In this document: piece by piece, positions 18,201 through 27,297 of the stretch
How positions within the stretch are numbered: the stretch's first letter is position 1
Layout of the letters: the number at the start of each line of letters is the position of its first letter
NCBI GenBank assembly: GCA_036396755.1
Contig: DASWKG010000108.1
Span: forward strand, 1 to 27,298
Length of the DNA: 27,298 nt
Source: DASWKG01 sp036396755
GTDB taxonomy: Bacteria; Actinomycetota; UBA4738; CALAEC01
Direction of reading: 5' to 3'
Translations under genes and position numbers: made by a program
The notes under the pieces: model-generated
The model's input: only the letters and a program-made list of their open reading frames with translations
Told to the model about the DNA's origin: nothing
Databases searched by the model: none

Positions 18201-20846
18201 ATGCCCCGGTTGTCCGCTCGCCCCCTGGTGATCCTCACGCTGCTCTCCGCGACCGTCGCGACCCCGAGCCCGGCGACGGGCGAGGTCCCGGGCCCCGCCT
18301 GGGTCGCCCGTCGCCACAACGCGCTCGACGCGGCCGCCGCACCGGGCTCGGGGGTCCCCGTCCAGGCGGCCACGGCATCGGAGCTCGACGCCGACGGCAA
18401 CCTCTACCTCACCGGCTCGATCTCGAACGGGACGAACGAGGACTACCTGACGCTGAAGTACGACCCGAGCGGGGCGCTGCTCTGGTGGCGGACGCACGAC
18501 GGGGGCGCCAACGACTACGGCTACGTCCTCGACCTCCACCCGGACGGCGGCGTGGTGGTGACCGGCTCCTTGCAGGGAGCGGCCGACACCGATCTCCTGA
18601 CCATCGCCTACGACGCCGACGGCGAGGAGCGGTGGGCCGAGCGCTGGGACGGCGGGGGGCGCGACTTCGCCGCCGGCCTGGTCGTCGACGACGAGGGTCG
18701 CTCCTTCATCACGGCGTCGACCGCGACGGAGACCCGGGATGACGACATCCTCACGCTCGCCTACACGGGCGAGGGTGAGCTGCTCTGGACCCGGACCTAC
18801 GACCAGAACCTGACGACCGACTACCCGCGGCGGATCGCGCTCGACTCCGAGGGCGTGGTCGTGGTCGGAAGCTCCCGCTTCGAGGGGCTCGACTACGACA
18901 TCGTGACCCTCGCCTACGCACCCGACGGGACCGAGCGCTGGGCGCGCCTCCACGGCGGGGGCCGGCAGGACGACGCCTACGACGTGACCACGGACGAGAA
19001 CGGGAACATCTTCGTGGCCGGGATCGTGGACAACGGCACGAACGACGATGCCGCGGTCGTCAGCTACGCGCCCGACGGCACCGAGCGCTGGACCTTCCAG
19101 CACGACGGCGGCATCCAGGACCACCTGTTCGCGGTGCGGCTCGATCCGAGCGGCGACGTCGTCGTGGCCGGCCAGGCCTACCGCCTGAAGGACGGCCGCG
19201 GCGACTACGACTTCCTCGCGCTTCGCCTCGACCCCGAGGGAGCGCTGAAGTGGGAGGCCACCTTCGACGGCGGGCCCGTCCCGCAGGGCACCGGCGACTT
19301 CGGGCACGCGCTCGCGCTCGACGAGGACGGCGCGGCCTACGTGACCGGCGCCTCCCACAACGGTCTCAACTACGACTACCTGACCTGGAAGCTGAGCCCC
19401 GACGGGACCGAGGCCTGGACCGCGGTGCACGACGGCGGCGAGTCCGACCACTCCGACGCGGTGCTCATCGACGAGGACGGTAACCCCATCGTGATCGGGT
19501 ACTCGGTGCTCGGCGCGGGTGCCGACATCGCGACCATCAAGTACGCGGCCGGCGACGGCGGCGTCCTGTGGTCTGCGCGGGAGCCGGCCACCATCCCCGG
19601 CGGCGAGGACCGGCCCGGGTCCGGCACCCCCGCGGGGCGGAACGCGGTCGCCGTCGACGACGACGGGAACACGTACATGACGGGCCGCGGCTCGACCGCG
19701 ACGACCGACGGCGTGGTGACCGTGAAGTACGACGAGGACGGGCGCGAGGAGTGGGCGTCGGTCTACGACGGCGGGCTCGAAGATCACGCCTACGCGATCG
19801 ACGTGGACGACGAGGGCAACACCGCGGTGGCCGGCAGCGTGTTCGTCGACGCTTACGGCGGCCAGCACTGGGACCTGCAGGCGCTCTCGTACGACCGGCA
19901 CGGCCGGCTCCGCTGGAGCGCGCGCTGGGACGGTTACTACGAGGACCGCGGAACCGACGTCGCGGTCGACGAGCAGGGCAACGTGTACGTGACCGGCAGG
20001 ACGGACACCGGCTCGTCGTTCGACGTGCTCACCGTGAAGTACCGGCCGAACGGGAAGCGCGACTGGGTGAAGAAGTGGGACGGCGGGCTCAACGACGCGG
20101 GCATTGCGGTCGACGTCGGCGCCGACGGCAACGTGTACGTGGCCGGGACCGCGGGGTCGCCGGGCCCGGGCAACGCGGTGACGATCTCCTACGACCCGAG
20201 CGGCGCGGAGCGGTGGGTGAAGACCTACGACGGCCTCGCCGACGACCGGGCGGTCGACCTCGAGGCGGGCGCCGACGGCAACGTCTACGTACTGGCCGGG
20301 TCGGTCGGGGTCCTCGGCGATCTCGCGACGATCTCGTACGCGCCCGACGGCGCGGAGCGGTGGGTGCGGCGGCATGACGCCGGCGCCGACGAGCGGGCGA
20401 TCGATCTCGCCGCCGGACCGGGCGGCACGATCGCGGTGGTCGGGACCACCGGGGTGGCTGCGCCCGACGACCCGCTCGCCCCGCAGGGGACCGTCGAGGG
20501 CGCCGCCGTGCTCACCGATGTCGTGACGGTCGCCTACGCGGCCGACGGCACCCAGCGCTGGGCGCGCGAGCACGACGGCGGGGGCGTGGACGTGGCCCGG
20601 GGAGTCGTGGTGCTCGCGGATGGGGCCGTGGCGCTGGTGGCGCGCTCGGCCGGCGCCTCGACCGACGACTTCCTCACGCTGCGCTACGACGGAGCCGGTG
20701 CGCTGCTGGACGCGCTGCGGTGGGACGGGGGCGGGGGAGACGACCCGGTCGGGATCGCCGCCGGGCCTTCTGGCGCCCTCACGGTTACCGGAAGCTCCGC
20801 CGGCGAGGGCGCCGACTACCTCACCCTGCGCTACGCGTTCGGCTGA
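18201..20846 (+). CDS. Large secreted beta-propeller repeat protein (SBBP/PQQ-like)
   Basis: 881 aa. An N-terminal signal peptide (LVILTLLSATVATPS) is followed by a protein made almost wholly of repeats of about 50 residues. Each has the form of a YDPDGxxxW strand, a DGG turn, and D-x-D-G-N-x-Y-x-x-G. Fifteen full copies run from about residue 82 to 873. The N-terminal half repeat (ELDADGNLYLTGS) and the final LTLRYAFG look like the two parts of a sixteenth copy, suggesting ring closure. No sortase motif, membrane anchor or catalytic domain is seen. It is likely an extracellular scaffold or binding protein. The function is unknown. There is no strong ribosome site before the ATG. Confidence 0.88.
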   Translation: MPRLSARPLVILTLLSATVATPSPATGEVPGPAWVARRHNALDAAAAPGSGVPVQAATASELDADGNLYLTGSISNGTNEDYLTLKYDPSGALLWWRTHDGGANDYGYVLDLHPDGGVVVTGSLQGAADTDLLTIAYDADGEERWAERWDGGGRDFAAGLVVDDEGRSFITASTATETRDDDILTLAYTGEGELLWTRTYDQNLTTDYPRRIALDSEGVVVVGSSRFEGLDYDIVTLAYAPDGTERWARLHGGGRQDDAYDVTTDENGNIFVAGIVDNGTNDDAAVVSYAPDGTERWTFQHDGGIQDHLFAVRLDPSGDVVVAGQAYRLKDGRGDYDFLALRLDPEGALKWEATFDGGPVPQGTGDFGHALALDEDGAAYVTGASHNGLNYDYLTWKLSPDGTEAWTAVHDGGESDHSDAVLIDEDGNPIVIGYSVLGAGADIATIKYAAGDGGVLWSAREPATIPGGEDRPGSGTPAGRNAVAVDDDGNTYMTGRGSTATTDGVVTVKYDEDGREEWASVYDGGLEDHAYAIDVDDEGNTAVAGSVFVDAYGGQHWDLQALSYDRHGRLRWSARWDGYYEDRGTDVAVDEQGNVYVTGRTDTGSSFDVLTVKYRPNGKRDWVKKWDGGLNDAGIAVDVGADGNVYVAGTAGSPGPGNAVTISYDPSGAERWVKTYDGLADDRAVDLEAGADGNVYVLAGSVGVLGDLATISYAPDGAERWVRRHDAGADERAIDLAAGPGGTIAVVGTTGVAAPDDPLAPQGTVEGAAVLTDVVTVAYAADGTQRWAREHDGGGVDVARGVVVLADGAVALVARSAGASTDDFLTLRYDGAGALLDALRWDGGGGDDPVGIAAGPSGALTVTGSSAGEGADYLTLRYAFG
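18444..20819 (+). repeat. Fifteen in-frame propeller repeats (about 52 codons each)
   Basis: Successive units begin LTLKYDPSG, LTIAYDADG, LTLAYTGEG, VTLAYAPDG, AVVSYAPDG, LALRLDPEG, LTWKLSPDG, ATIKYAAGD, VTVKYDEDG, QALSYDRHG, LTVKYRPNG, VTISYDPSG, ATISYAPDG, VTVAYAADG and LTLRYDGAG. The copies are diverged, so this is an old protein repeat rather than a recent DNA duplication. Confidence 0.85.
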
Positions 20847-20852
20847 ACCTCG

Positions 20853-21857
20853 CTAGACGCTCGGGACGCGGGACATCGCGAAGGGGGTGGTGCCGATGAA
20901 CCCCGACGCCTGGAAGGAGTTGCCTCCGAGCTGGGAGCTGAGGAGCACGCCCGTCAGCTCGAGTGCCGCGGTCGCGCTCGCGTAGCGCCCGCTCACCAGG
21001 TTGAACTGGGCGAACTGCGGGGTGTGGTTCTGGACGTCGGCGCCCGGCACCACGCCGGAATCGACGCTCGGCGTCACGACACGGAACTCGTTCAGCACGT
21101 CGTTCAGCCGGATCGTCCCGAGCCCCTGGAGGCTGGTGAAGGTCCAGCTCCAGTTGATCGCGATGCTCTGGGTCTTCGCCGTCCCGGCGAACCCGTCCTC
21201 GCCCGCGTAGGTGACCGTCAGCGGGTAGGAGCCGTAGGTCGCCGTCAGCGGGAAGGAGACGGAGGCCTGGCCCGCGCTGTTCGTGGTGGCGGCCGTGTCG
21301 AGGAGGTCCGGGATCGAGAAGTGGATCTCGCGACCGGCGAGGTCGTCGTTGTTCACGACGTGCTCGAGCTTCACGCCCAGGCTGATCGTGATTCCCCGGA
21401 CGCCCGCGACGGCGCCGTTGTAGGTGAGCTTCGTCTGCGCCGTCTCGACCGTGATGGGGACACTCGTCGACGACGGGGCGAAGGCCTCGTCGCCCGCGAA
21501 CGCCACCTCGAGCAGGTACCCGTCGCCGACGGGGGCGTTGAGACGAAGCGCCGCCGTGGCGACGCCGCTCGCGTCGGTGGTGGCGGTCACCGACGCCACC
21601 TCGGTGCCCTGCTCGTCGCGGACGGTGAAGGTGACCTCCCCGGCGTCGATCGTGACCTCGACCGGGTCGCCGGTATCCGGGTCGGTCGAGGAGTAGGAGA
21701 GGGTCGCCGCGGCGGCAAGGTCCGACGCGTTCTGGGCAGAGGTCGCCCCCGTGTACGACAGGTTCGTGGCCTGAGCCTCCTGCGCGGAAGCCGGCGACGC
21801 CGCGCAGAGCGCCATCGTGAGGGCGCAGGCGGCGAGGGTTCGAACGATCCGGGTCAC
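20853..21857 (-). CDS. Exported protein with bacterial Ig-like domains
   Basis: 334 aa from GTG 21857, which has GAGGAGG 6 nt upstream; the longer frame to 21926 has no such site. A signal peptide (LAACALTMALCAASPASA, cleavage before QEAQ) is followed by two Ig-like beta-sandwich repeats with parallel phrases: LSYTGATS, YLLEVAFAGDEAFAPS in the first, and LTYNGAVAG, YPLTVTYAGEDGFAGT in the second. A C-terminal region of about 100 residues (WSWTFTSLQGLGTIRLNDVL onward) has no recognised domain. It is probably an adhesive or structural surface protein. It is convergent with the propeller gene, only 6 bp between stops. Confidence 0.85.
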   Translation of the reverse strand: MTRIVRTLAACALTMALCAASPASAQEAQATNLSYTGATSAQNASDLAAAATLSYSSTDPDTGDPVEVTIDAGEVTFTVRDEQGTEVASVTATTDASGVATAALRLNAPVGDGYLLEVAFAGDEAFAPSSTSVPITVETAQTKLTYNGAVAGVRGITISLGVKLEHVVNNDDLAGREIHFSIPDLLDTAATTNSAGQASVSFPLTATYGSYPLTVTYAGEDGFAGTAKTQSIAINWSWTFTSLQGLGTIRLNDVLNEFRVVTPSVDSGVVPGADVQNHTPQFAQFNLVSGRYASATAALELTGVLLSSQLGGNSFQASGFIGTTPFAMSRVPSV

Positions 21858-21913
21858 GGCGGGCCTCCTCGGTAGGTGCTGAGTTGATTCGCTATCGGCG
21901 CCACGATCCCCTC

Positions 21914-21927
21914 TGTGCAAGCGCACA
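21914..21927. promoter_or_regulatory. Inverted repeat TGTGC-N4-GCACA
   Basis: A perfect 5-4-5 inverted repeat lies in the short gap between the amidase stop and the Ig-like gene, about 57 bp before the latter's GTG. It resembles a dimeric regulator site but could also be a small hairpin. No regulator can be named. Confidence 0.35.
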
Positions 21928-21938
21928 AAACGGGCGGA

Positions 21939-22619
21939 TCAGTCCTCGCCGGCCTCGATCGCCTCGACACGCTCCTTGCCGGCCTTGCCGCACAGCTCCT
22001 GCAGCTCGACGCCCCCGGCGCGGAGACGGCGGCGGACCCGGCGGCGGATCGTCCCGTCCTCGAGCAGGCGGTAGAGCTTCGCGCCCGGGCAGGCGGTCGA
22101 TGCGTAGTCGCGGTGACCCGCGATCCGCGAGACGGCGACGTCGAACTCGGCGGTGGCCCAGGCAAGCACGTCGACCAGCGCGGCCTGCTGCGCCTTCGAT
22201 GGCTTCTGCTCGTCGAAGTTGCCCTCGCACATCACGAGCAGGTGGCCCTTCGGTTCGTAGTCGGTGGCGGTGTCGCCGCGGAAGCGCCATCGGCGGCCCT
22301 CGTAGAGGTTGCCGTTCCGGTCGATCAGGAGGTGATAGGCGATGTCGGGCCAGCCGTTGTCGAAGTGCGCCTGCTGATGCGAGCGGAACCGGGCGGGGGC
22401 GTCGCGGTTGTCGGTGAGGACCGCGGCGCTGTGGTGCACCGTGATGCGGCGGATACGGTGGCGCTCGAGGCCATCGCCCGGCGGCTCCGCGCCCCAGGCT
22501 CGGCGGCAGATCATCCGCACCGAGGGCGCGGCGAGGGCCGGCGCCCGAGGGACGAGGACGCCGGCGATCGCTCCCAGCGCTCCGGCGAGGAAACCGCGGC
22601 GGGTGACGGGCCGCTGCAC
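21939..22619 (-). CDS. Tat-exported N-acetylmuramoyl-L-alanine amidase (PGRP/amidase_2)
   Basis: 226 aa from a GTG. The N-terminus has a twin-arginine signal (TRRGFLAGALGAIAGV, ending APALAAPS). The PGRP domain follows: RAWGAEPPG, IRRITVHHSA (zinc His, residues 62-63), DIAYHLLIDRNGNLYEGR (Tyr95), GHLLVMCEGNFD and IAGHRDYASTACPG with the other two zinc ligands (His169, Cys177). All zinc ligands are kept, so catalytic cleavage of the MurNAc-L-Ala bond is expected. It acts in the cell envelope. The last 30 residues are basic or charged and not part of the domain. It is divergent from the thioredoxin gene. Confidence 0.93.
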   Translation of the reverse strand: MQRPVTRRGFLAGALGAIAGVLVPRAPALAAPSVRMICRRAWGAEPPGDGLERHRIRRITVHHSAAVLTDNRDAPARFRSHQQAHFDNGWPDIAYHLLIDRNGNLYEGRRWRFRGDTATDYEPKGHLLVMCEGNFDEQKPSKAQQAALVDVLAWATAEFDVAVSRIAGHRDYASTACPGAKLYRLLEDGTIRRRVRRRLRAGGVELQELCGKAGKERVEAIEAGED

Positions 22620-22711
22620 GTCGTCGATGCTACCCCTCGGCTTGACGCCTGCCGCTCACGATGCTCGCGTCGAGCGCCCCCCTTGTTCCCGGGCTCCGGT
22701 ACCCTGGAGCG

Positions 22712-23299
22712 GTGCGACCGAGCGGACGCCTCCTGGCCGTCCTCGCCGCGACGCTGGCGCTGGCGGCGGCGTGCGCGTCTCCCACTCCCAGCGGCCAGCG
22801 ACGGCCCGGCGCGACGACTCCCGAGGCCCCCGGCGGAACGAGCCCCATGGCGAGCCCCCGCGAGACGACCGCCCCGCCCCGGGACGTCGAGGTGCCGCAG
22901 GAGCTCCGCTTCTCGGCGCCCGACCTCGACGGCGGGACGATCGAGGGCGCCGACTACGCGGGGCACGACCTCGTGATCTGGTTCTGGGCGCCGTGGTGAA
23001 CGCCGTGCAACCGGGAGGCCCCCGGTGCCGCTCAGGTCGAGCGGGAGTACGAAGGGAAGGTCGAGTTCCTCGGCGTGGCCTGGAACGACTCGCGGGAGAA
23101 CATGCAGGAGTTCGTCGACCGCTACGAGCTTCGCATGCCGACCGCGGTGGACGAGACGGGCGAGATCTACAACCGCTTCGGGTTCTTCTACCAGCCGTCC
23201 TGGGTCTTCATGAACGACGACGGCGAGCTCACCGCGCTGAGGCAGGAGCTCGGCGTCGACGGCCTCCGGGCCGAGGTCGAGAAGCTGATCGCCGCCTGA
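22712..23299 (+). CDS. TlpA/ResA-like thioredoxin lipoprotein, candidate selenoprotein (in-frame TGA at active site)
   Basis: 195 aa if the TGA at 22997-22999 is read through as selenocysteine (residue 96). The start is GTG 22712; ATG 22661 is an alternative. The N-terminus has a signal with a lipobox-like end (LAATLALAAACASP), then a Pro/Thr-rich linker and a thioredoxin fold: LRFSAPDLDGGTIEG, DLVIWFWAPW, TGA, TPCNREAPG, VEFLGVAWNDSRENMQEF, YNRFGFFYQPSWVFMNDDGE (cis-Pro loop) and a C-terminal helix. The TGA replaces the first Cys of W-C-x-x-C, giving UxxC, and the same frame continues without break. Two SECIS-like hairpins follow. It probably acts as a membrane-anchored thiol/selenol oxidoreductase outside the cytoplasm. 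A pseudogene or a single C-to-A error is the alternative. Confidence 0.78.
23010..23044 (+). promoter_or_regulatory. Candidate bacterial SECIS: two tandem hairpins
   Basis: Hairpin A: ACCGGG (23010-23015), loop AGGCC, CCCGGT (23021-23026), all six pairs intact; its loop begins 16 nt after the TGA. Hairpin B: CCGCTC (23028-23033), loop AGGTC, GAGCGG (23039-23044), all six pairs intact; its loop begins 34 nt after the TGA. Both loops have G at position 2. Bacterial SECIS elements lie in the coding region just after the UGA and need a G among the first loop bases; the E. coli fdhF loop contains AGGUC. Confidence 0.65.
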
Positions 23300-23305
23300 A
23301 CCCTC

Positions 23306-23352
23306 ACGCGCTCTCAGCTACCTACCGTGGCGGTGGGTAGCGAAGAGCGCGT
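23306..23352. terminator. Bidirectional terminator between convergent genes
   Basis: ACGCGCTCT (23306-23314) pairs with AGAGCGCGT (23344-23352). Inside, after a symmetric 3-nt internal loop, CTACCTACC (23318-23326) pairs with GGTGGGTAG (23332-23340) with one G-T pair, around a 5-nt loop. It fills the space between the convergent thioredoxin and DUF2277 genes. No T-tract follows on either strand. Confidence 0.65.
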
Positions 23353-23365
23353 CGGGGGGGTTGGG

Positions 23366-23572
23366 CTATCGCAGCGTGGCGGCGACCGACTCCATGAGCC
23401 GCCGGGAGGACTCGGCGATCTCGTCGACCGCCACCTCGAACGCCTCGGCATGGCGCTGCGAGGGCTCCCGGAACCCGCTCACCTTCCGCACGAACTGCAC
23501 CGCCGCCTCACGGATCTCCTCGTCGGTCACCACGGTCGCACCCTCGCGCAAACGCTTGATGCTTCGGCACAT
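23366..23572 (-). CDS. DUF2277 family small protein
   Basis: 68 aa. The start MCRSIKRLREG, the middle VTDEEIREAAVQFVRKVSGF and REPSQRHAEAFEVAVDEIAE with SSRRLMESV match the small DUF2277 family, in which MCR-I-L and RKVSGF-PS are conserved. The function is unknown. It has no signal peptide or membrane segment, so it is probably cytoplasmic. The ATG at 23572 is the only sensible start because the family begins with MCR. It stands alone on the minus strand, followed by a strong hairpin. Confidence 0.88.
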   Translation of the reverse strand: MCRSIKRLREGATVVTDEEIREAAVQFVRKVSGFREPSQRHAEAFEVAVDEIAESSRRLMESVAATLR

Positions 23573-23619
23573 GGGCCCAAGGGTAGCGCGCAGGCCAACC
23601 GCCGGGGGGCCGCGCGCGT

Positions 23620-23884
23620 CTACCCCTCGAGGCTCACCCGGTAGACCGCGTTGTGGTTGAGGGAGCCGACCCAGCCGTCGCCGAAGGCCTCGAGGAACGG
23701 GCTGGCGTAGTCGCCCACCTCGAGGCGGTCGGTGATCTCGAGCGTCTCGGGGTCCATCCGCAGGACCTCCTCCTCGCCCGACGCGGTCACCCACATGGTG
23801 TCCGCACCCGGCACCAGCCAGAGGGGGGCCCGTCCCGAGGTCGATCGACTCCTCGACCTCCAGGGTCCGGAGGGCGTAACAATC
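23620..23884 (-). pseudogene. Frameshifted remnant of a YVTN/NHL-type beta-propeller gene
   Basis: Two overlapping minus-strand frames together make one propeller-like sequence: YALRTLEVEESIDLGTGP in one frame, then LWLVPGADTMWVTASGEEEV, RMDPETLEITDRLEVGDYAS and PFLEAFGDGWVGSLNHNAVY in the next, ending at a stop near 23620. The frame changes at a run of six C (minus strand, 23828-23823); removing one C joins them. The 5' part of the gene is missing: upstream there is no start and no further repeat. It is therefore likely a decayed C-terminal fragment, though a homopolymer sequencing error could account for the frameshift alone. Confidence 0.65.
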
Positions 23885-23926
23885 CGCGAAACGACCGTGC
23901 CCTGCCCGGTGTGCGGAACCGGAGAT

Positions 23927-23969
23927 GCCGAGAGCCCGGCAACCCCGAGGGGTCACCGGGCTCCTCGGC
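23927..23969. other. Long inverted repeat in the clpC-downstream spacer
   Basis: GCCGAG plus AGCCCGG (23927-23939) pairs with CCGGGCT-C-CTCGGC (23956-23969): thirteen pairs with one bulged C. The 16-nt loop itself contains ACCCC-GA-GGGGT. The element lies in a non-coding stretch of about 120 bp between the clpC end and the propeller remnant. It matches no riboswitch I could recognise. Confidence 0.5.
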
Positions 23970-24002
23970 CTTACCGCCGGCGAGCGTCCCCGCCGACGGG
24001 GC

Positions 24003-24022
24003 CTTCCGGTATGAGCCGGAAG
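24003..24022 (-). terminator. Hairpin directly after clpC
   Basis: CTTCCGG (24003-24009) and CCGGAAG (24016-24022) form a perfect 7-bp stem with a 6-nt loop two bases past the clpC stop. A GC-rich CCCC/GGGG hairpin follows on the minus strand. No T-tract is present, as is common in GC-rich genomes. Confidence 0.55.
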
Positions 24023-24024
24023 CT

Positions 24025-26508
<2,484 letters not shown>

Positions 26509-26547
26509 ATGCGTTCCTCCGGGCCGGGTTCGCCGACCCTATTGGGT

Positions 26548-26636
26548 TCCCCGGGGATCCGGGGACTCCGTCCTCCCCCCGAGGTACCTGATCCGCCGCC
26601 GAAAGGGTCTCCGGCTGCGTCGCTGACGCGATTATA
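26548..26636 (-). promoter_or_regulatory. clpC promoter (-10) and structured leader
   Basis: A perfect TATAAT lies on the minus strand at 26636-26631, with AAGGGA rather than a good -35 at 17 bp. A start near 26624 gives a leader of about 115 nt. Within it TCCCCGG/CCGGGGA (26548-26554 with 26559-26565) forms a 7-bp hairpin 40 nt before the ATG. No CIRCE, HspR or CtsR-type operator is recognisable. Confidence 0.55.
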
Positions 26637-26761
26637 CCCCTGGGGTGCGACCCTCCCTTCTGAAGGGCCCACCCCTGTTCTCGGCACGGTTCGCGCCTCG
26701 CATGAGTGAGAACGCTCGGGCGGGGCGGAAAGTTCCCCGTGGAGGGCTTTTCACCTCCGGA

Positions 26762-27040
26762 TCAGGCCCGAGGGGGGGCGTCGGACCCGTTCCCGTCGCC
26801 CAGGCGCTCCTTCACGGCCCCGGCGGCCTTCTCGACCCCGCCGTGGACCGCGTGGAGGCTCTCACGAACGCCCGAGCCGACCGCCCCCTTGCCCAGCTCG
26901 AACGCGTGCTGGACGGAGGGGTTCCCCATGAAGCCCTCCCAGGCGCGCTTGATCTCCTCGTAGCGCTGGCGGCCCGCCCTCGCCCCCAGCACGTAGCCGA
27001 CCCCGAGCCCCACGATCATGCCTCGCTTGAATCCGGCCAT
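26762..27040 (-). CDS. Small membrane-anchored protein, YtxH-like architecture
   Basis: 92 aa from ATG 27040, which has GAGGAGG 5 nt upstream. One N-terminal hydrophobic segment with small residues (KRGMIVGLGVGYVLGARAGR) is followed by an amphipathic, charged region (QRYEEIKRAWEGFMGNPSVQ) and an Ala/Gly/Glu-rich tail (GGVEKAAGAVKERLG). Proteins of this layout are common in actinobacteria and are annotated as hypothetical or YtxH-like. The function is unknown. The longer open frame to 27292 is not supported, because another frame there encodes the end of the preceding gene. Confidence 0.75.
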   Translation of the reverse strand: MAGFKRGMIVGLGVGYVLGARAGRQRYEEIKRAWEGFMGNPSVQHAFELGKGAVGSGVRESLHAVHGGVEKAAGAVKERLGDGNGSDAPPRA

Positions 27041-27123
27041 GGTCCGCCTCCTCTCGTCTGTGGTCTCCCCCGGGCCCGCGCGCGGCAAACCGGGGGGTGG
27101 GCTCGAACCATACCGCGGCGGCG

Positions 27124-27297
27124 TCAGTGGAGGGGGTCGGCGGAGGGCCGGGTGGTGACGCCGTAGGTGGAGCGGAAGTACTTCGGGCTCGGCCGGCCGT
27201 GCCGCCAGAAGGGGAAGAACACGCGCCGGTCGGGCTCGAAGAACACGGTCCGCTCGCCGTCGTAGGTGAAGGTTCGGATGATCGGGCGCCACGAGGG
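27124..27297 (-). CDS. C-terminal end of an unknown protein (truncated by window)
   Basis: The last 57 residues of a minus-strand gene run from the window edge to a TGA at 27126-27124. The sequence is WRPIIRTFTYDGERTVFFEP then RRVFFPFWRHGRPSPKYFRS and TYGVTTRPSADPLH. The aromatic-rich, ordered composition and codon usage support real coding. No family is recognised. It may be an upstream neighbour of the small membrane protein, about 80 bp away in the same direction. Confidence 0.55.
   Translation of the reverse strand, partial: PSWRPIIRTFTYDGERTVFFEPDRRVFFPFWRHGRPSPKYFRSTYGVTTRPSADPLH

Noticed and set aside
18126..20573. N-terminal 800-residue extension of RadA on the minus strand
   Set aside because: It is antisense to the propeller gene and low in complexity (Val/Gly/Arg/His repeats). 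RadA homology starts at the zinc finger just after ATG 18125.
22661..22999. Stand-alone 112-residue protein ending at the TGA
   Set aside because: It would stop in the middle of the thioredoxin active site; homology continues in the same frame to 23299.
23823..23828. Programmed ribosomal frameshift in the propeller remnant
   Set aside because: There is a slippery-looking C run, but the upstream part lacks a start codon and the rest of a gene, so decay or sequencing error is simpler.
23927..23969. Possible SAM riboswitch (CCCGGCAACC motif) in the clpC-downstream spacer
   Set aside because: Only a short motif matches; the rest of the SAM-I or SAM-IV core is absent and no suitable gene lies downstream on the plus strand.
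26641..26761. Heat-shock operator (CIRCE or HspR inverted repeat) upstream of clpC
   Set aside because: The only symmetric bits (GTTCTC...GAGAAC; GAGTG...CGCTC) are too short or imperfect and lie upstream of the -10 box at unusual distance.
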